Assembly: GCF_001556045.1 (NCBI RefSeq) | Contig: NZ_LSIC01000124.1 | Span: forward strand, 1-64,000 | DNA length: 64,000 bases | Origin: Bradyrhizobium sp. CCH5-F6 | GTDB lineage: Bacteria > Pseudomonadota > Alphaproteobacteria > Rhizobiales > Xanthobacteraceae | Direction: 5' to 3' | In this document: positions 47,668 to 56,061 of the stretch, in pieces | Numbering within the stretch: the first letter of the stretch is position 1 | How the letters are laid out: every line of letters begins with the position of its first letter | Made by a program: the position numbers and the translations under genes | Notes under the pieces: model-generated | Seen by the model: only the letters and a program-made list of their open reading frames with translations | What the model was told of the DNA's origin: nothing | Databases searched by the model: none

Positions 47668-47965
47668 GGGAATCCTCGATGCGAAGGTTGGATGCAGCTC
47701 GCCCTGCCTAGCTCAATTCGCCTCCGCATGCAGCGCTGTCTTGATTTTGCTCCCTGGTATTTTGGATGCTGAGCCCTGCTGCCTCATCCCGGTCAGCGGC
47801 TGGCCAAATATCGATCATTGAGTTGAAAACTTAGTTCCGAATTTGCCTTGTTCGTATGCAAATGAAAATCAACCCATTGATTTTACTTATCAAAGAAGCT
47901 GAATCTGGGTTTCTCTGGAAGCAACTGAGCCATGTGCGAATTGCATGGGAAACGGCTCAAAAGCT
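47668..47965. other. Intergenic region upstream of the IMPase gene and sRNA
   Basis: About 300 bases, AT-richer around 47815-47890. It should hold promoters for the IMPase gene (minus) and the sRNA (plus). No open frame, repeat or operator was recognised. Confidence 0.45.
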
Positions 47966-47995
47966 CTTGCACTTTGTGCGTCGCGGTCGCATATT
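47966..47995 (+). promoter_or_regulatory. Promoter of the MmgR-like sRNA
   Basis: CTTGCA (47966-47971) and CATATT (47990-47995) with 18-base spacing resemble the rhizobial sigma-70 consensus CTTGAC/CTATAT. Initiation would fall near 48002, at the foot of the first sRNA hairpin. Confidence 0.55.
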
Positions 47996-48001
47996 GTTGC
48001 G

Positions 48002-48090
48002 GTGCGGTAGCGCTTGGCGTTACCGCTGCCCTCCTTGGGCGTTTCCTCCCTAGACTTGGGCCGCTTCTTCATCAGAAGCGGCCCTTTTTT
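48002..48090 (+). ncRNA. Trans-acting sRNA of the MmgR/suhB (alpha-r8) type
   Basis: About 89 nt. Hairpin 1 is GCGGTAGCGC/GCGTTACCGC (48004-48026). A single-stranded middle holds TTTCCTCCCT at 48042-48051, the decamer I remember as conserved in the alphaproteobacterial MmgR family (Rfam suhB), which can pair with Shine-Dalgarno sequences. Hairpin 2 is a terminator. In Sinorhizobium MmgR limits polyhydroxybutyrate storage. Its place next to N-formylglutamate amidohydrolase fits the family as I recall it. Confidence 0.8.
48058..48090 (+). terminator. Rho-independent terminator of the sRNA
   Basis: GGGCCGCTTCT (48058-48068), loop TCATC, AGAAGCGGCCC (48074-48084) and six T (48085-48090): a perfect eleven-pair stem with a T-tract. 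Confidence 0.95.
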
Positions 48091-48192
48091 CTTGGGGGCC
48101 GCTTTCATCCTTTCGTTTCGGCGCGCGCAAGCTGGCGAAACGAAAACGCGCTCGCGCCATTGCTCCCGACGAATCGTGAGAACCAGCGAGCC

Positions 48193-49083
48193 CTATTCGG
48201 CCGCGGCCTGGAACGGGCCGAGATCCCCGAAGGGGATCGTGCTCGCCAGCACGTCGGCGAGCACGCCGAAATCGGACGCCACCTGCGCAAAGCGCGGACT
48301 GCGCTCGCGCCGCCGCTCGTCCATGTAGATCGCGCGGTTGAGCTCGATCTGTACCGCGTGCAGGCCGCTTGCGGGATTGCCGTAGTGCTCGGTGATGAAG
48401 CCTCCGGCATAGGGCTTGTTGCGGCCGATCGAATAGCCGAGGCCCGTCATGGTCTCCTCGACGCGATCGGGAAGCAGCGGCGTGCAGCTCGTGCCATAGC
48501 GGTCGCCGATTACGACGTCGGGTCGGCGCGGCTCGTCTCTGCTGACGCCGACCGAGGGCATCGAGTGGCAGTCGACCAGCACCACGGTGCCGAACTTCTG
48601 GTGCACCTTGTTGATCAGCCGGCGCAGCGCGCGATGATAGGGCTTGTACAGCGTCTCGATCCGCCCCAGCGCATCCTCGACCAGGATGCGGTCGCGATAG
48701 ATCTCCTGGCCGTCGCCGACCACGCGCGGAATGGTGCCGAGACCGCCGGCGACCCGCATCGAGCGGGTATTGGCAAAGCTCGGCAGCCGTCCGCTGAACA
48801 TGCGGGGGTCGAGCTCATACGGCTCGCGATTGACGTCGACATAGGAGCGGGGAAAGTTGACCCGCACGGTCGGAAAGCCGCGCGCGCTGAGATGGCCGAT
48901 CAGCTCGTCCATGAACGAGTCTTCCGACCGCCGCAGCGTCGGCAGGTCGATCCGCGATGCCGCCAGGAATTCGTCCGGATAGGTCGAGCCCGAATGGGGC
49001 GAGTTGAAGATGACAGGCGCGCGCCATTCGGCGGGCTCGAAAATCTCGAAGGCTGGCGACATGTCGCCGTCAAACCGGGTCAT
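48193..49083 (-). CDS. N-formylglutamate amidohydrolase
   Basis: A 296-residue enzyme of the HutG/NFGAH family that releases formate from N-formyl-L-glutamate at the end of one histidine degradation route. Seen are APVIFNSPHSGSTYP, the SYVDVNREPYELDP motif, DCHSMPS and NRAIYMDE. No other hut gene is in view. It converges with the sRNA, 103 bases away. Confidence 0.88.
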   Translation of the reverse strand: MTRFDGDMSPAFEIFEPAEWRAPVIFNSPHSGSTYPDEFLAASRIDLPTLRRSEDSFMDELIGHLSARGFPTVRVNFPRSYVDVNREPYELDPRMFSGRLPSFANTRSMRVAGGLGTIPRVVGDGQEIYRDRILVEDALGRIETLYKPYHRALRRLINKVHQKFGTVVLVDCHSMPSVGVSRDEPRRPDVVIGDRYGTSCTPLLPDRVEETMTGLGYSIGRNKPYAGGFITEHYGNPASGLHAVQIELNRAIYMDERRRERSPRFAQVASDFGVLADVLASTIPFGDLGPFQAAAE

Positions 49084-49432
49084 CTTCTCAGGCTTCGTCC
49101 CTTACTCAGGCTTCGCCCCCTCGGCGCCGCACGATCCGGCAAAGCTGCGGATCCAATGATCGGCCGTTCGTGCGGTTCTTATGTGTCGTCATTGTCCGGA
49201 ATCGCAACCATTCTGCCAAGCGAAAAGATGTGATGGACGTTGGAACACGTCTTAACCGTGAGGGCATCGCGGCGGGGACCTGCCGGTCGCGCTCGATTGA
49301 TTCGGAGCCCGTTCCGGTTCACAAGTGCCGGCAGCGAAGCCAGCCCAAGGTAAAGATTTTCACCCCAAATTTACCCTCTGTCGGGCTTAGTGACCTCTGC
49401 TGATATCCTCTGGGGATTCGACGTTTCCTGCC
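49084..49432. other. Intergenic region upstream of cpdR
   Basis: 349 bases between divergent genes. A TTAACC half-site at 49252-49257 may be a weak CtrA site, as cpdR is CtrA-controlled in Caulobacter, but the full TTAA-N7-TTAA is absent. An AT-rich stretch near 49348-49372 precedes cpdR. No small gene is seen. Confidence 0.35.
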
Positions 49433-49792
49433 ATGGCAAAAATCCTGCTCGCCGAAGACGACAACGACATGCGCCGTTTCCTGGTCAAGGCGCTGGAAAA
49501 CGCCGGTTTTCAGGTCTCGTCCCATGACAACGGCATGGCCGCCTATCAGCGGCTGCGGGAAGAGCCGTTCGAGATGCTGCTCACCGACATCGTGATGCCG
49601 GAGATGGACGGCATCGAGCTCGCCCGCCGCGCCTCGGAACTCGACCCCGACATCAAGATCATGTTCATCACCGGCTTCGCCGCGGTGGCCCTGAACTCGG
49701 ATTCGGACGCCCCCAAGAACGCCAAGGTGCTGTCCAAGCCGGTGCATCTGCGCGAATTGGTCAGCGAAGTGAACAAGATGCTGGCGGCCTGA
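49433..49792 (+). CDS. cpdR: Single-domain response regulator CpdR
   Basis: A 119-residue receiver domain with no output domain. The acidic pair in LAEDDNDMRRF, the phospho-acceptor Asp in LLTDIVMPEMDG and the Lys in VLSKPVHLRE are present. The sequence is nearly that of CpdR of other alphaproteobacteria, which in its unphosphorylated form takes ClpXP to the pole and drives degradation of CtrA and other cell-cycle regulators. A monocistronic gene just before tRNA-Val. Confidence 0.93.
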   Translation: MAKILLAEDDNDMRRFLVKALENAGFQVSSHDNGMAAYQRLREEPFEMLLTDIVMPEMDGIELARRASELDPDIKIMFITGFAAVALNSDSDAPKNAKVLSKPVHLRELVSEVNKMLAA

Positions 49793-49863
49793 ATCGGCCC
49801 CCTTCCGTCCTTGCGCCGGCTCCCCTGAGCCGTTATAGGGACCCACCGATGAAATGACCTCTA

Positions 49864-49938
49864 GGGCACGTAGCTCAGCGGGAGAGCACTACCTTGACAT
49901 GGTAGGGGTCACAGGTTCGATCCCTGTCGTGCCCACCA
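49864..49938 (+). tRNA. tRNA-Val (GAC)
   Basis: GGGCACG/CGTGCCC acceptor stem, D-loop AGCTCAGCGGGAGAGC, anticodon stem CTACC/GGTAG with loop TTGACAT (anticodon GAC), T-arm CAGGTTCGATCCCTG, and encoded CCA at 49936-49938. Confidence 0.97.
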
Positions 49939-50484
49939 TCCTTCTTCAATCACTTGGGCGCCTTTCGCCCGGGGGCACTGAAGGGGTGGTATCCACGAGA
50001 ATTTCAACGAAGGCCGATTCCGGCGCTGGCTGCCTCGTCCAGATGAGGCTGCTCCCCAAACGCGGGCGCTCGGTTTCCACACCCCTGCCGAAGCACAGCC
50101 TTGCCTACCCCGCGACTTCGGAGGCCGCGTGCTCTTTCCACGATGGTCGCGTGGAAGCGCGTGAGAACAATACGACAAATAGACATTGAGAACGTCTTCA
50201 GCTCGGTGAGCCCGTCATCGAGGATGCCCTTCGCGTGGCCCCCGAGTTCGTTGCGGCCTGTCCCCTGATCGCGCAGGGCGGCAGGTCACTCGACCAACAC
50301 GTAGCTGGTCAAACTGGCACGCGCGGGCGGACAGTCTTTCAGCCAGCGGCAGACCCGCCTTCCGGCGGCATGAAAAGGCAGCGCGTTGATCACGCATTGC
50401 ATGCGGCATAGGCGCGCTTGCTTGGCCAGACGGCACATTATTGCGCAGGCCTCGCTCCCCCGAGAGGCACTCTGCCAGAGAACC
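49939..50484. other. Gene-free stretch between tRNA-Val and the ABC/ethanolamine operon
   Basis: About 545 bases. I see no convincing gene, repeat or integrase remnant. The open frames here lack ribosome sites and family-like sequence. I found no second copy of the tRNA 3' end that would indicate an att site. Confidence 0.5.
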
Positions 50485-50516
50485 GGTCAAAAACCACAAA
50501 TCTTGGTGCAAAAACC
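50485..50516 (+). promoter_or_regulatory. Two repeated upstream palindromes, possible enhancer sites
   Basis: GGTCAAAAACC (50485-50495) and GGTGCAAAAACC (50505-50516) are near copies with GGT/ACC ends, centred about 20 bases apart on one face of the helix. They are 15-46 bases upstream of a sigma-54 promoter, so they could bind an activator or a repressor. Confidence 0.5.
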
Positions 50517-50530
50517 AGCCGATTCCGCAC

Positions 50531-50546
50531 TGGCACGGCCCGTGCA
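50531..50546 (+). promoter_or_regulatory. Sigma-54 (-24/-12) promoter of the ABC/ethanolamine operon
   Basis: TGGCACGGCCCGTGCA matches the RpoN consensus TGGCACG-N4-TTGCW in every fixed position but one (G for T), with the GG and GC pairs properly spaced. Transcription should begin near 50558, 38 bases before the first gene. Confidence 0.72.
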
Positions 50547-50595
50547 TGACCGTTTTGACCGATTTGCCGGCTGTTCTGAAAGAAGGGGAGTATCG

Positions 50596-52179
50596 ATGCA
50601 TTCGAAATTTGACCGCCGCCAGCTTCTAAAAGGTGCGGCAGCAGCCGCGGTTGCTGCGGGCTACACCCAGATCAATCCAGACTTCTTCATCTCGGCCGCG
50701 CGCGCCCAAGCCGGCAAGACGCTGACTTTCCTGTCGGCCGAGAACATCACCGGCAACTGGGACCCGACCGCCCATACGACGCTGTCGCAGAAGAACATCG
50801 AAGGCTTCGTGATGGGCTTTCTGACCCGTACGCCGATGAAGCTCGATAACCCGGGCGAGGTCGTCTACGAACTCGCAACCGACATCAAGCTGCTCGATCC
50901 CAATCGCCTGCAAATCAAGCTGCGCGAGGGCGTGGTGTTCCACGACGGCAAGCCGTTCAAGGCAGAGGATGTGAAGGCCACATTCGAATACGGATCGAAG
51001 CCCGATCGTCCGGCGCAATGGTATCCCGGCCCCAGCGAAACACTCAAGATCGAGACCCCCGACGACTACACCGTGATCGTCGATACGTCGAAGGGCGGCT
51101 ATCCCGCGCATCTCTTCATGTTCCTTGCGGCCTTCCTGCCGATCATGTCGGCAAAGGACATCGCGGGCGGTCCTGGCGGCGTGCTGTCGCAAAGGCTGAA
51201 CGGCACCGGCCCCTTCAAGTTCGTCGAGCAGCGCGGCAACGATACCGTGATGAAGGCCTTCGATGGCTACTTCAAGGGCAAGCCCGCCATTGCCGGAATC
51301 AATTTCGTCTTCACCGGCGACAGCACGACGCGCATGCTTTCGCTGATGAACGGCCAGGCCTCGATCGTCGAGCGGCTGGAGCCCGAGCAAGTCGACACCC
51401 TCAAGGGCAATTCCAACATCCACATCAACCGGGTGGTGTCCGTCGAGAACAAATACCTCTGGTTCCGCTGCTCCAAGCCGCCCTTCAATGATCCGCGCAT
51501 CCGTCTGGCGGCGTGCCACGCCATCAACCGCGATCTCATCCTGGAGGTGCTGGGTTCGGCCGGCCATGCCTCCTCGAATTTCGTCTCCCCGGTGAAGTTC
51601 GGCTATGTCGACCTTCAGAACTATCCGAAGTTCGATCCGAAGAAGTGCCAGGCCTTGCTCGCGGAAGCCGGCTTTCCGAACGGCAAGGGGCTGCCCCCGC
51701 TGGAGTACATCACCTCGGTGGGCTTCTATCCCAAGACCAAGGAATACGGTGAGATCATCACCGCGATGTTGAACGAGCAGGGCTTCAACGTCAGCCTGAC
51801 GGTGCTGGAGCCGGCGGCCTGGAACGAGCGGCTGTATCATCGCCCGGGCGGCGGTCCGGGCCATATGGTCGACTGCGGATGGTCGACCGGTTCGCCAGAG
51901 CCGGACCTGATTCTTCGCACGCACTTCCACTCGTCGTCGCACCGCATCTGCGGCATCGAGGATCCGGCCATCGACGCCAGCCTCGACAAGGAGCGCAGTG
52001 CCCCCACGCTGGAGGAGCGCAAGAAGATCCTGCAGACCGAGACGATGCCCTTGCTCGCATCGAAGATGCCGGCGCTCTCGCTGTTCACGTCCGTGATGAT
52101 TCACGCGATGCAGAAGGACTTTGCGGGCCTCTACATCTATCCGGATGGATCGATGGACGCATCCAAGCCCATCGCCTGA
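50596..52179 (+). CDS. ABC transporter substrate-binding protein, SBP_bac_5 (peptide type)
   Basis: A 527-residue periplasmic binding protein with a twin-arginine-like signal (KFDRRQLLKGAAAAAVAAG) that ends near ARAQA. The SBP_bac_5 signature region VVFHDGKPFKAEDVKATFEY is present. Members bind di- and oligopeptides, opines, glutathione or other amide-like compounds. It is the first gene of an eleven-gene co-directional group, behind a sigma-54-like promoter, with its own transporter genes next. Confidence 0.9.
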   Translation: MHSKFDRRQLLKGAAAAAVAAGYTQINPDFFISAARAQAGKTLTFLSAENITGNWDPTAHTTLSQKNIEGFVMGFLTRTPMKLDNPGEVVYELATDIKLLDPNRLQIKLREGVVFHDGKPFKAEDVKATFEYGSKPDRPAQWYPGPSETLKIETPDDYTVIVDTSKGGYPAHLFMFLAAFLPIMSAKDIAGGPGGVLSQRLNGTGPFKFVEQRGNDTVMKAFDGYFKGKPAIAGINFVFTGDSTTRMLSLMNGQASIVERLEPEQVDTLKGNSNIHINRVVSVENKYLWFRCSKPPFNDPRIRLAACHAINRDLILEVLGSAGHASSNFVSPVKFGYVDLQNYPKFDPKKCQALLAEAGFPNGKGLPPLEYITSVGFYPKTKEYGEIITAMLNEQGFNVSLTVLEPAAWNERLYHRPGGGPGHMVDCGWSTGSPEPDLILRTHFHSSSHRICGIEDPAIDASLDKERSAPTLEERKKILQTETMPLLASKMPALSLFTSVMIHAMQKDFAGLYIYPDGSMDASKPIA

Positions 52180-52249
52180 TCATGGATCGCAGCCGCGCAC
52201 CGGATTCCTGCGGTGCGCGGTTGCTTGCGCTGCTTACGGAGCCCTGAAA

Positions 52250-53230
52250 ATGTTCGTCCTGAACTTCCTGATGCGCCGAATGGCTCAGGGCGTCTTGATC
52301 ATCTTCCTCGTCTCGCTGCTGATCTTCACGCTGCTGAGGGTCGTGCCGGGGGATCCCGTGCGCCTGATGGCGGGCGGAATGGCGCCGGAGGCCCTGATCG
52401 AGAAGATTGCGACCGACATGGGATTGCGCGACCCGATCGTCGTCCAGTTCGGCCGGTACATGGCGGGAGTCGTGCGAGGCGATCTCGGCCAATCATTCGT
52501 TCGGCCCGCCAATGGCGCGGCTACGGGAGGCGCGACCTTCAACGACACGACGCGCGGTGAACGCGCAAAGGTCCTGAGCCTCATTGTCGAAGCCCTTCCC
52601 ATGACCCTTCAGCTCGCCGCAGTGACGCTGGTGCTTGCACTGGTCTTCTCCGCCGTGGTGGGAATCGCCGGTGGTCTCGCGATCGGCCGATGGCCGGACA
52701 AGCTCGCGTTCTACATCTCCTCCATCTTCATCTCGCTGCCGAACTTCTGGCTCGGCATCGTTCTGGCGCTGCTGTTCTCCGTCAAGCTCGGTTGGTTGCC
52801 TGCCATCGGTTACAAGGGATTTGCCTACACCATCCTTCCGGCGATCGTGCTCGCGGTCGAACTGTCGCCGGTCCTGATACGGACCCTCGTCAGCTCGGTG
52901 TCGGGCCAGATGACCGAGCCCTATGTGGCGGTGGGACAGGTGCGGGGGCTCAGCCGCAGCCGCATCATCGCCAACCATGCCCTGCGCAATGCATCGGTGC
53001 CGCTACTCAATCTGCTGGGAATCCAGTTCTCGAGCCTGCTTGGCGGGGTCATCATCGTCGAGTACATCTTCGACTATCCGGGTCTCGGGCTATTGACGAT
53101 CAATGCCGTGCTCCAGCGCGACTTTCCGTTGATCCAGGGGATTGCCATCGTCACCAGTGCCATATTCGTGCTGATCAACATCGTCGTCGATCTCATCGCC
53201 ACCACCATGGATCCGAGGCTCGAATACTGA
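52250..53230 (+). CDS. ABC transporter permease (DppB type)
   Basis: A 326-residue permease with about six helices. The N-terminal RMAQGVLIIFLVSLLIFTLLRVVPGDP and the coupling-helix motif VRGLSRSRIIANHALRNASVPLL are typical of DppB/OppB proteins. It forms the pore with the next gene, which begins on its stop codon. Confidence 0.92.
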   Translation: MFVLNFLMRRMAQGVLIIFLVSLLIFTLLRVVPGDPVRLMAGGMAPEALIEKIATDMGLRDPIVVQFGRYMAGVVRGDLGQSFVRPANGAATGGATFNDTTRGERAKVLSLIVEALPMTLQLAAVTLVLALVFSAVVGIAGGLAIGRWPDKLAFYISSIFISLPNFWLGIVLALLFSVKLGWLPAIGYKGFAYTILPAIVLAVELSPVLIRTLVSSVSGQMTEPYVAVGQVRGLSRSRIIANHALRNASVPLLNLLGIQFSSLLGGVIIVEYIFDYPGLGLLTINAVLQRDFPLIQGIAIVTSAIFVLINIVVDLIATTMDPRLEY

Positions 53231-54150
53231 TGTCCGTTGCAACCGCCGCGGCCGCGCCGCTCGTGCACAAGCCGGCCCAACGCTCGATCGTCCGGCGCAT
53301 CTTCGACAAGGCGGCCTCGACCCCAGGATTCCGCGTCGGTCTCGGCATCTTCGTCGTGCTGGCCCTCGCCACTGCGCTCTATCCCGAACTGAGCGGCCTT
53401 GATCCGACGAAGATGGACGTGAAGGCCCGCCTGCTGCCGCCGGTTTTTGTCGGGAGCAATTGGAGCTGGGCTCATCCGCTCGGCACCGATCAGATCGGCC
53501 GCGACATGTTGGTGCGATCGCTCGTCGGCTTGCGCTACTCGCTTCTGATCGGCGTTGCGTCCGTCATCGTCATGCTGGCGATCGGGTGTGCACTGGGCAC
53601 GATCGCGGGCTATTTCGGCGGGCGCACCGACGCGGTCATCATGCGCCTGACCGATGCGCAACTCTCGATCCCCATGATCATCCTCGCCATTTCCGTGCTG
53701 GGCGTCTCGCGCCCCACCATCCCGGCGATCGTGCTGGTTCTCGGGGTGTCCAACTGGCCCGTCTATGCGCGCATCATGCGCAGCATCGTCATGACCGAAC
53801 GCCAGCGCGAATATGTTCGTGCCGCGAAAATCGGCGGCTCGACCGACCTTCGGATCATCCTGACCCTGTTGCTTCCCTTGCTGCTTCCGCCGGTGCTGTT
53901 CACCTCAGTCCTGGACGTGGCACGGATGATGATCTTCGAATCGACGCTCGGATTTCTCGGGCTCGGCGTGCAGCCGCCTACGCCGACGTTCGGCAACATC
54001 ATCGCGGACGGGCGCAAGTACCTCCTGAACGCGTGGTGGATCGCGACCATGCCCGGCCTGTTTCTCGGACTCACGCTGACCAGCATCAACCTGATCGGCG
54101 CCTCGCTCGAACGCGCGCGGAATACGATCCATGGGGGAGCGGAAGCATGA
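53230..54150 (+). CDS. ABC transporter permease (DppC type)
   Basis: A 306-residue permease. HPLGTDQIGRDMLVRSLVGLRYSLLIG and the EAA-type loop YVRAAKIGGSTDLRIILTLLLP are typical of DppC/OppC. It overlaps the previous stop (TGATG) and the ATPase start (ATGA), so the transporter genes are translationally coupled. Confidence 0.92.
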   Translation: MSVATAAAAPLVHKPAQRSIVRRIFDKAASTPGFRVGLGIFVVLALATALYPELSGLDPTKMDVKARLLPPVFVGSNWSWAHPLGTDQIGRDMLVRSLVGLRYSLLIGVASVIVMLAIGCALGTIAGYFGGRTDAVIMRLTDAQLSIPMIILAISVLGVSRPTIPAIVLVLGVSNWPVYARIMRSIVMTERQREYVRAAKIGGSTDLRIILTLLLPLLLPPVLFTSVLDVARMMIFESTLGFLGLGVQPPTPTFGNIIADGRKYLLNAWWIATMPGLFLGLTLTSINLIGASLERARNTIHGGAEA

Positions 54151-55991
54151 CGCAGCCACTTCTCTCGCTCAGGAACCTCACCGTCGCGGCGGGCCGCGCG
54201 GCGTCGGCAAGAACCATCCTCGACGGTGTGTCGCTGAATCTGGCGCCGCGGGAGATCGTGGGCGTGGTGGGCGCCAGCGGCTCGGGCAAGACCGTGCTCT
54301 CGAAGGCCGTCGTCAACTGGATGGAGCCTCCGCTGACCAGGCGGTCCGGGGAGGTGCTGTTCGAGGGGCGCGACATCTATGCGTTGCGCGGCGCGGACAT
54401 GCGTCTCCTGCGTCAGCGGATCTCCTATGTCGGTGCCAACCCCATGGGAGCGCTCGATCCCACTCTGCCCGTCGGCGCGCAGATCGTCGAGAAGATGCGC
54501 GCCGTCGTGCCAGGGGTGTCGCGGCGGACGGCCGAAAGCCGTGTCATCGAGCTGCTGGAGGCCGTGCGCATTCCCTCGGCGCGCAGCCGGTTTCACGATT
54601 ATCCCTCGCAGTTCTCCGGCGGCATGATGCAGCGCGCCCTGATCGTGGACGCGCTGGTGACCAACCCCGCGCTCCTCGTGGCGGACAACGTCACGCAACC
54701 GCTCGACGTCACGGTCGCGGCGCAGGTCATTCGCCTGATGAGGGAGTTGACGGCGACTTTCGACACGGCAGTCCTTTTTGTATCATCCTCGTTGCCGGTC
54801 GCGCGCGAAGCCTGCACGCGCATCCTGGTGATGGACGAAGGCCGCATCGTCGAGGAGCAGTCGAGCGGGGATCTGGTGGCGCGGCCCGTCTATCCCTACA
54901 CCCGCGAGCTCGTGCGGCAGACTCCGAAGATCTGGGGCGGTGAGGCCGCCTCGGCGCCCGATCGGAACGACCACCGCGAGGTTGTGCTCAGTCTGCGCGA
55001 CGCTTCGCAGGTCTACAAGGTCAGGAAGAAGACCGGGTTCGGCGGCGTCAATCTGGTCCGCGCCGTGCGCAACGTCACCTTCGACATACGTCGCGGGGAC
55101 AGCTTCGCCATCGTCGGCGAATCCGGCTGTGGAAAGTCGACCCTGATGCGGCTGCTATGCAGGCTCGAGCTTCCGAGCTCGGGGCAGATCATCTGTGCGG
55201 ACAAGGACATCGCAACGCTCAAGGGGAGGGCGCTGCTCGAGTTTCGCAGCAAACTCCAGATGGTGCTGCAGGATCCCTTCGGCTCCCTGCCGCCGCGGAC
55301 GTCGATCGGCAAGATGCTCGAGGATCCCCTGCGCACGCATGGCAGGCGCGACAAGGCCGCGATCCGCGAGCGCGTCCTCAAGGTCATGGCAGAGGTGGGC
55401 CTGCCTGCCGAGCTCTATGAGGAGCTTCCGCTCGGTCTGAGCGCGGGACAGCGCCAGCGCATCAACATCGCCCGTGCCCTCGTGCTCGAGCCGGAAATCC
55501 TGATCATGGACGAAACGCTTTCGGCGTTGGACCAGGCCGAGCAATTCAAGCTCCTCGACCTGTTCGACAAGCTCCAGAAGGAGTACGACCTCACCTATAT
55601 CTTCATCTCGCACGATCTCGCAATGGTCAGGAAAGCGTGCAATCGGGTCGCGGTGATGTATCTCGGCGAGGTCTTCGAACTCGCCGACAACGAGCGCCTG
55701 TTCTTCGATCCCGGACATCCCTATACGAAGGCGCTGTTGAGCGCCATGCCGACGCTCGAGCAGCGTCGCTACAATCCTGAAGAGTGCCTGCTGGAGGGAG
55801 AGCCGCCGAGTCCGCTCGATATCCCCGACGGCTGCAGTTTCAGATCGCGTTGCCCGCAGGCCCTGAACAAATGCGGCCGGCTTCAGCCGAGCCTCACCGT
55901 CCGCTCGCGGCAGGATTTCGCTGCCTGCCACCTCGTCCTGCCGCCGACTGCGACCGGTGTCCTCGGCCAAGCGAGCCCAACCGCGGTATGA
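54147..55991 (+). CDS. Fused double ABC ATPase (DppD-DppF type) with a degenerate first half
   Basis: A 614-residue protein with two nucleotide-binding domains. First half: Walker A GASGSGKT at 42-49 and FSGGMMQR signature are intact, but Walker B reads LLVADN with N181 instead of the catalytic Glu, and the switch His is replaced (VLFVSSSL, S214). Second half: GESGCGKST at 324-332, LSAGQRQR, LIMDETLSALD and FISHDL are intact, followed by the usual Cys-rich oligopeptide tail (RCPQALNKCG). The importer would therefore hydrolyse ATP at one site. Confidence 0.9.
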   Translation: MTQPLLSLRNLTVAAGRAASARTILDGVSLNLAPREIVGVVGASGSGKTVLSKAVVNWMEPPLTRRSGEVLFEGRDIYALRGADMRLLRQRISYVGANPMGALDPTLPVGAQIVEKMRAVVPGVSRRTAESRVIELLEAVRIPSARSRFHDYPSQFSGGMMQRALIVDALVTNPALLVADNVTQPLDVTVAAQVIRLMRELTATFDTAVLFVSSSLPVAREACTRILVMDEGRIVEEQSSGDLVARPVYPYTRELVRQTPKIWGGEAASAPDRNDHREVVLSLRDASQVYKVRKKTGFGGVNLVRAVRNVTFDIRRGDSFAIVGESGCGKSTLMRLLCRLELPSSGQIICADKDIATLKGRALLEFRSKLQMVLQDPFGSLPPRTSIGKMLEDPLRTHGRRDKAAIRERVLKVMAEVGLPAELYEELPLGLSAGQRQRINIARALVLEPEILIMDETLSALDQAEQFKLLDLFDKLQKEYDLTYIFISHDLAMVRKACNRVAVMYLGEVFELADNERLFFDPGHPYTKALLSAMPTLEQRRYNPEECLLEGEPPSPLDIPDGCSFRSRCPQALNKCGRLQPSLTVRSRQDFAACHLVLPPTATGVLGQASPTAV

Positions 55992-56061
55992 GGCAAGTGG
56001 TGGTGAAAGCGGACACGTGCCAGAAAGCGGCCGCAAGTGCCGTGACACGCAGGGAACGTTC

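Noticed and set aside
49252..49257. TTAACC before cpdR as a CtrA site
   Set aside because: Only a half-site; the TTAA-N7-TTAA pair is absent.
49854..50189. An open frame that begins before tRNA-Val and runs through it
   Set aside because: It reads the tRNA sequence as protein and has no ribosome site, a common artefact at tRNA genes.
49939..50484. A genomic island boundary at tRNA-Val
   Set aside because: No integrase, direct repeat of the tRNA end, or change of base composition was found; the operon behind it looks native.
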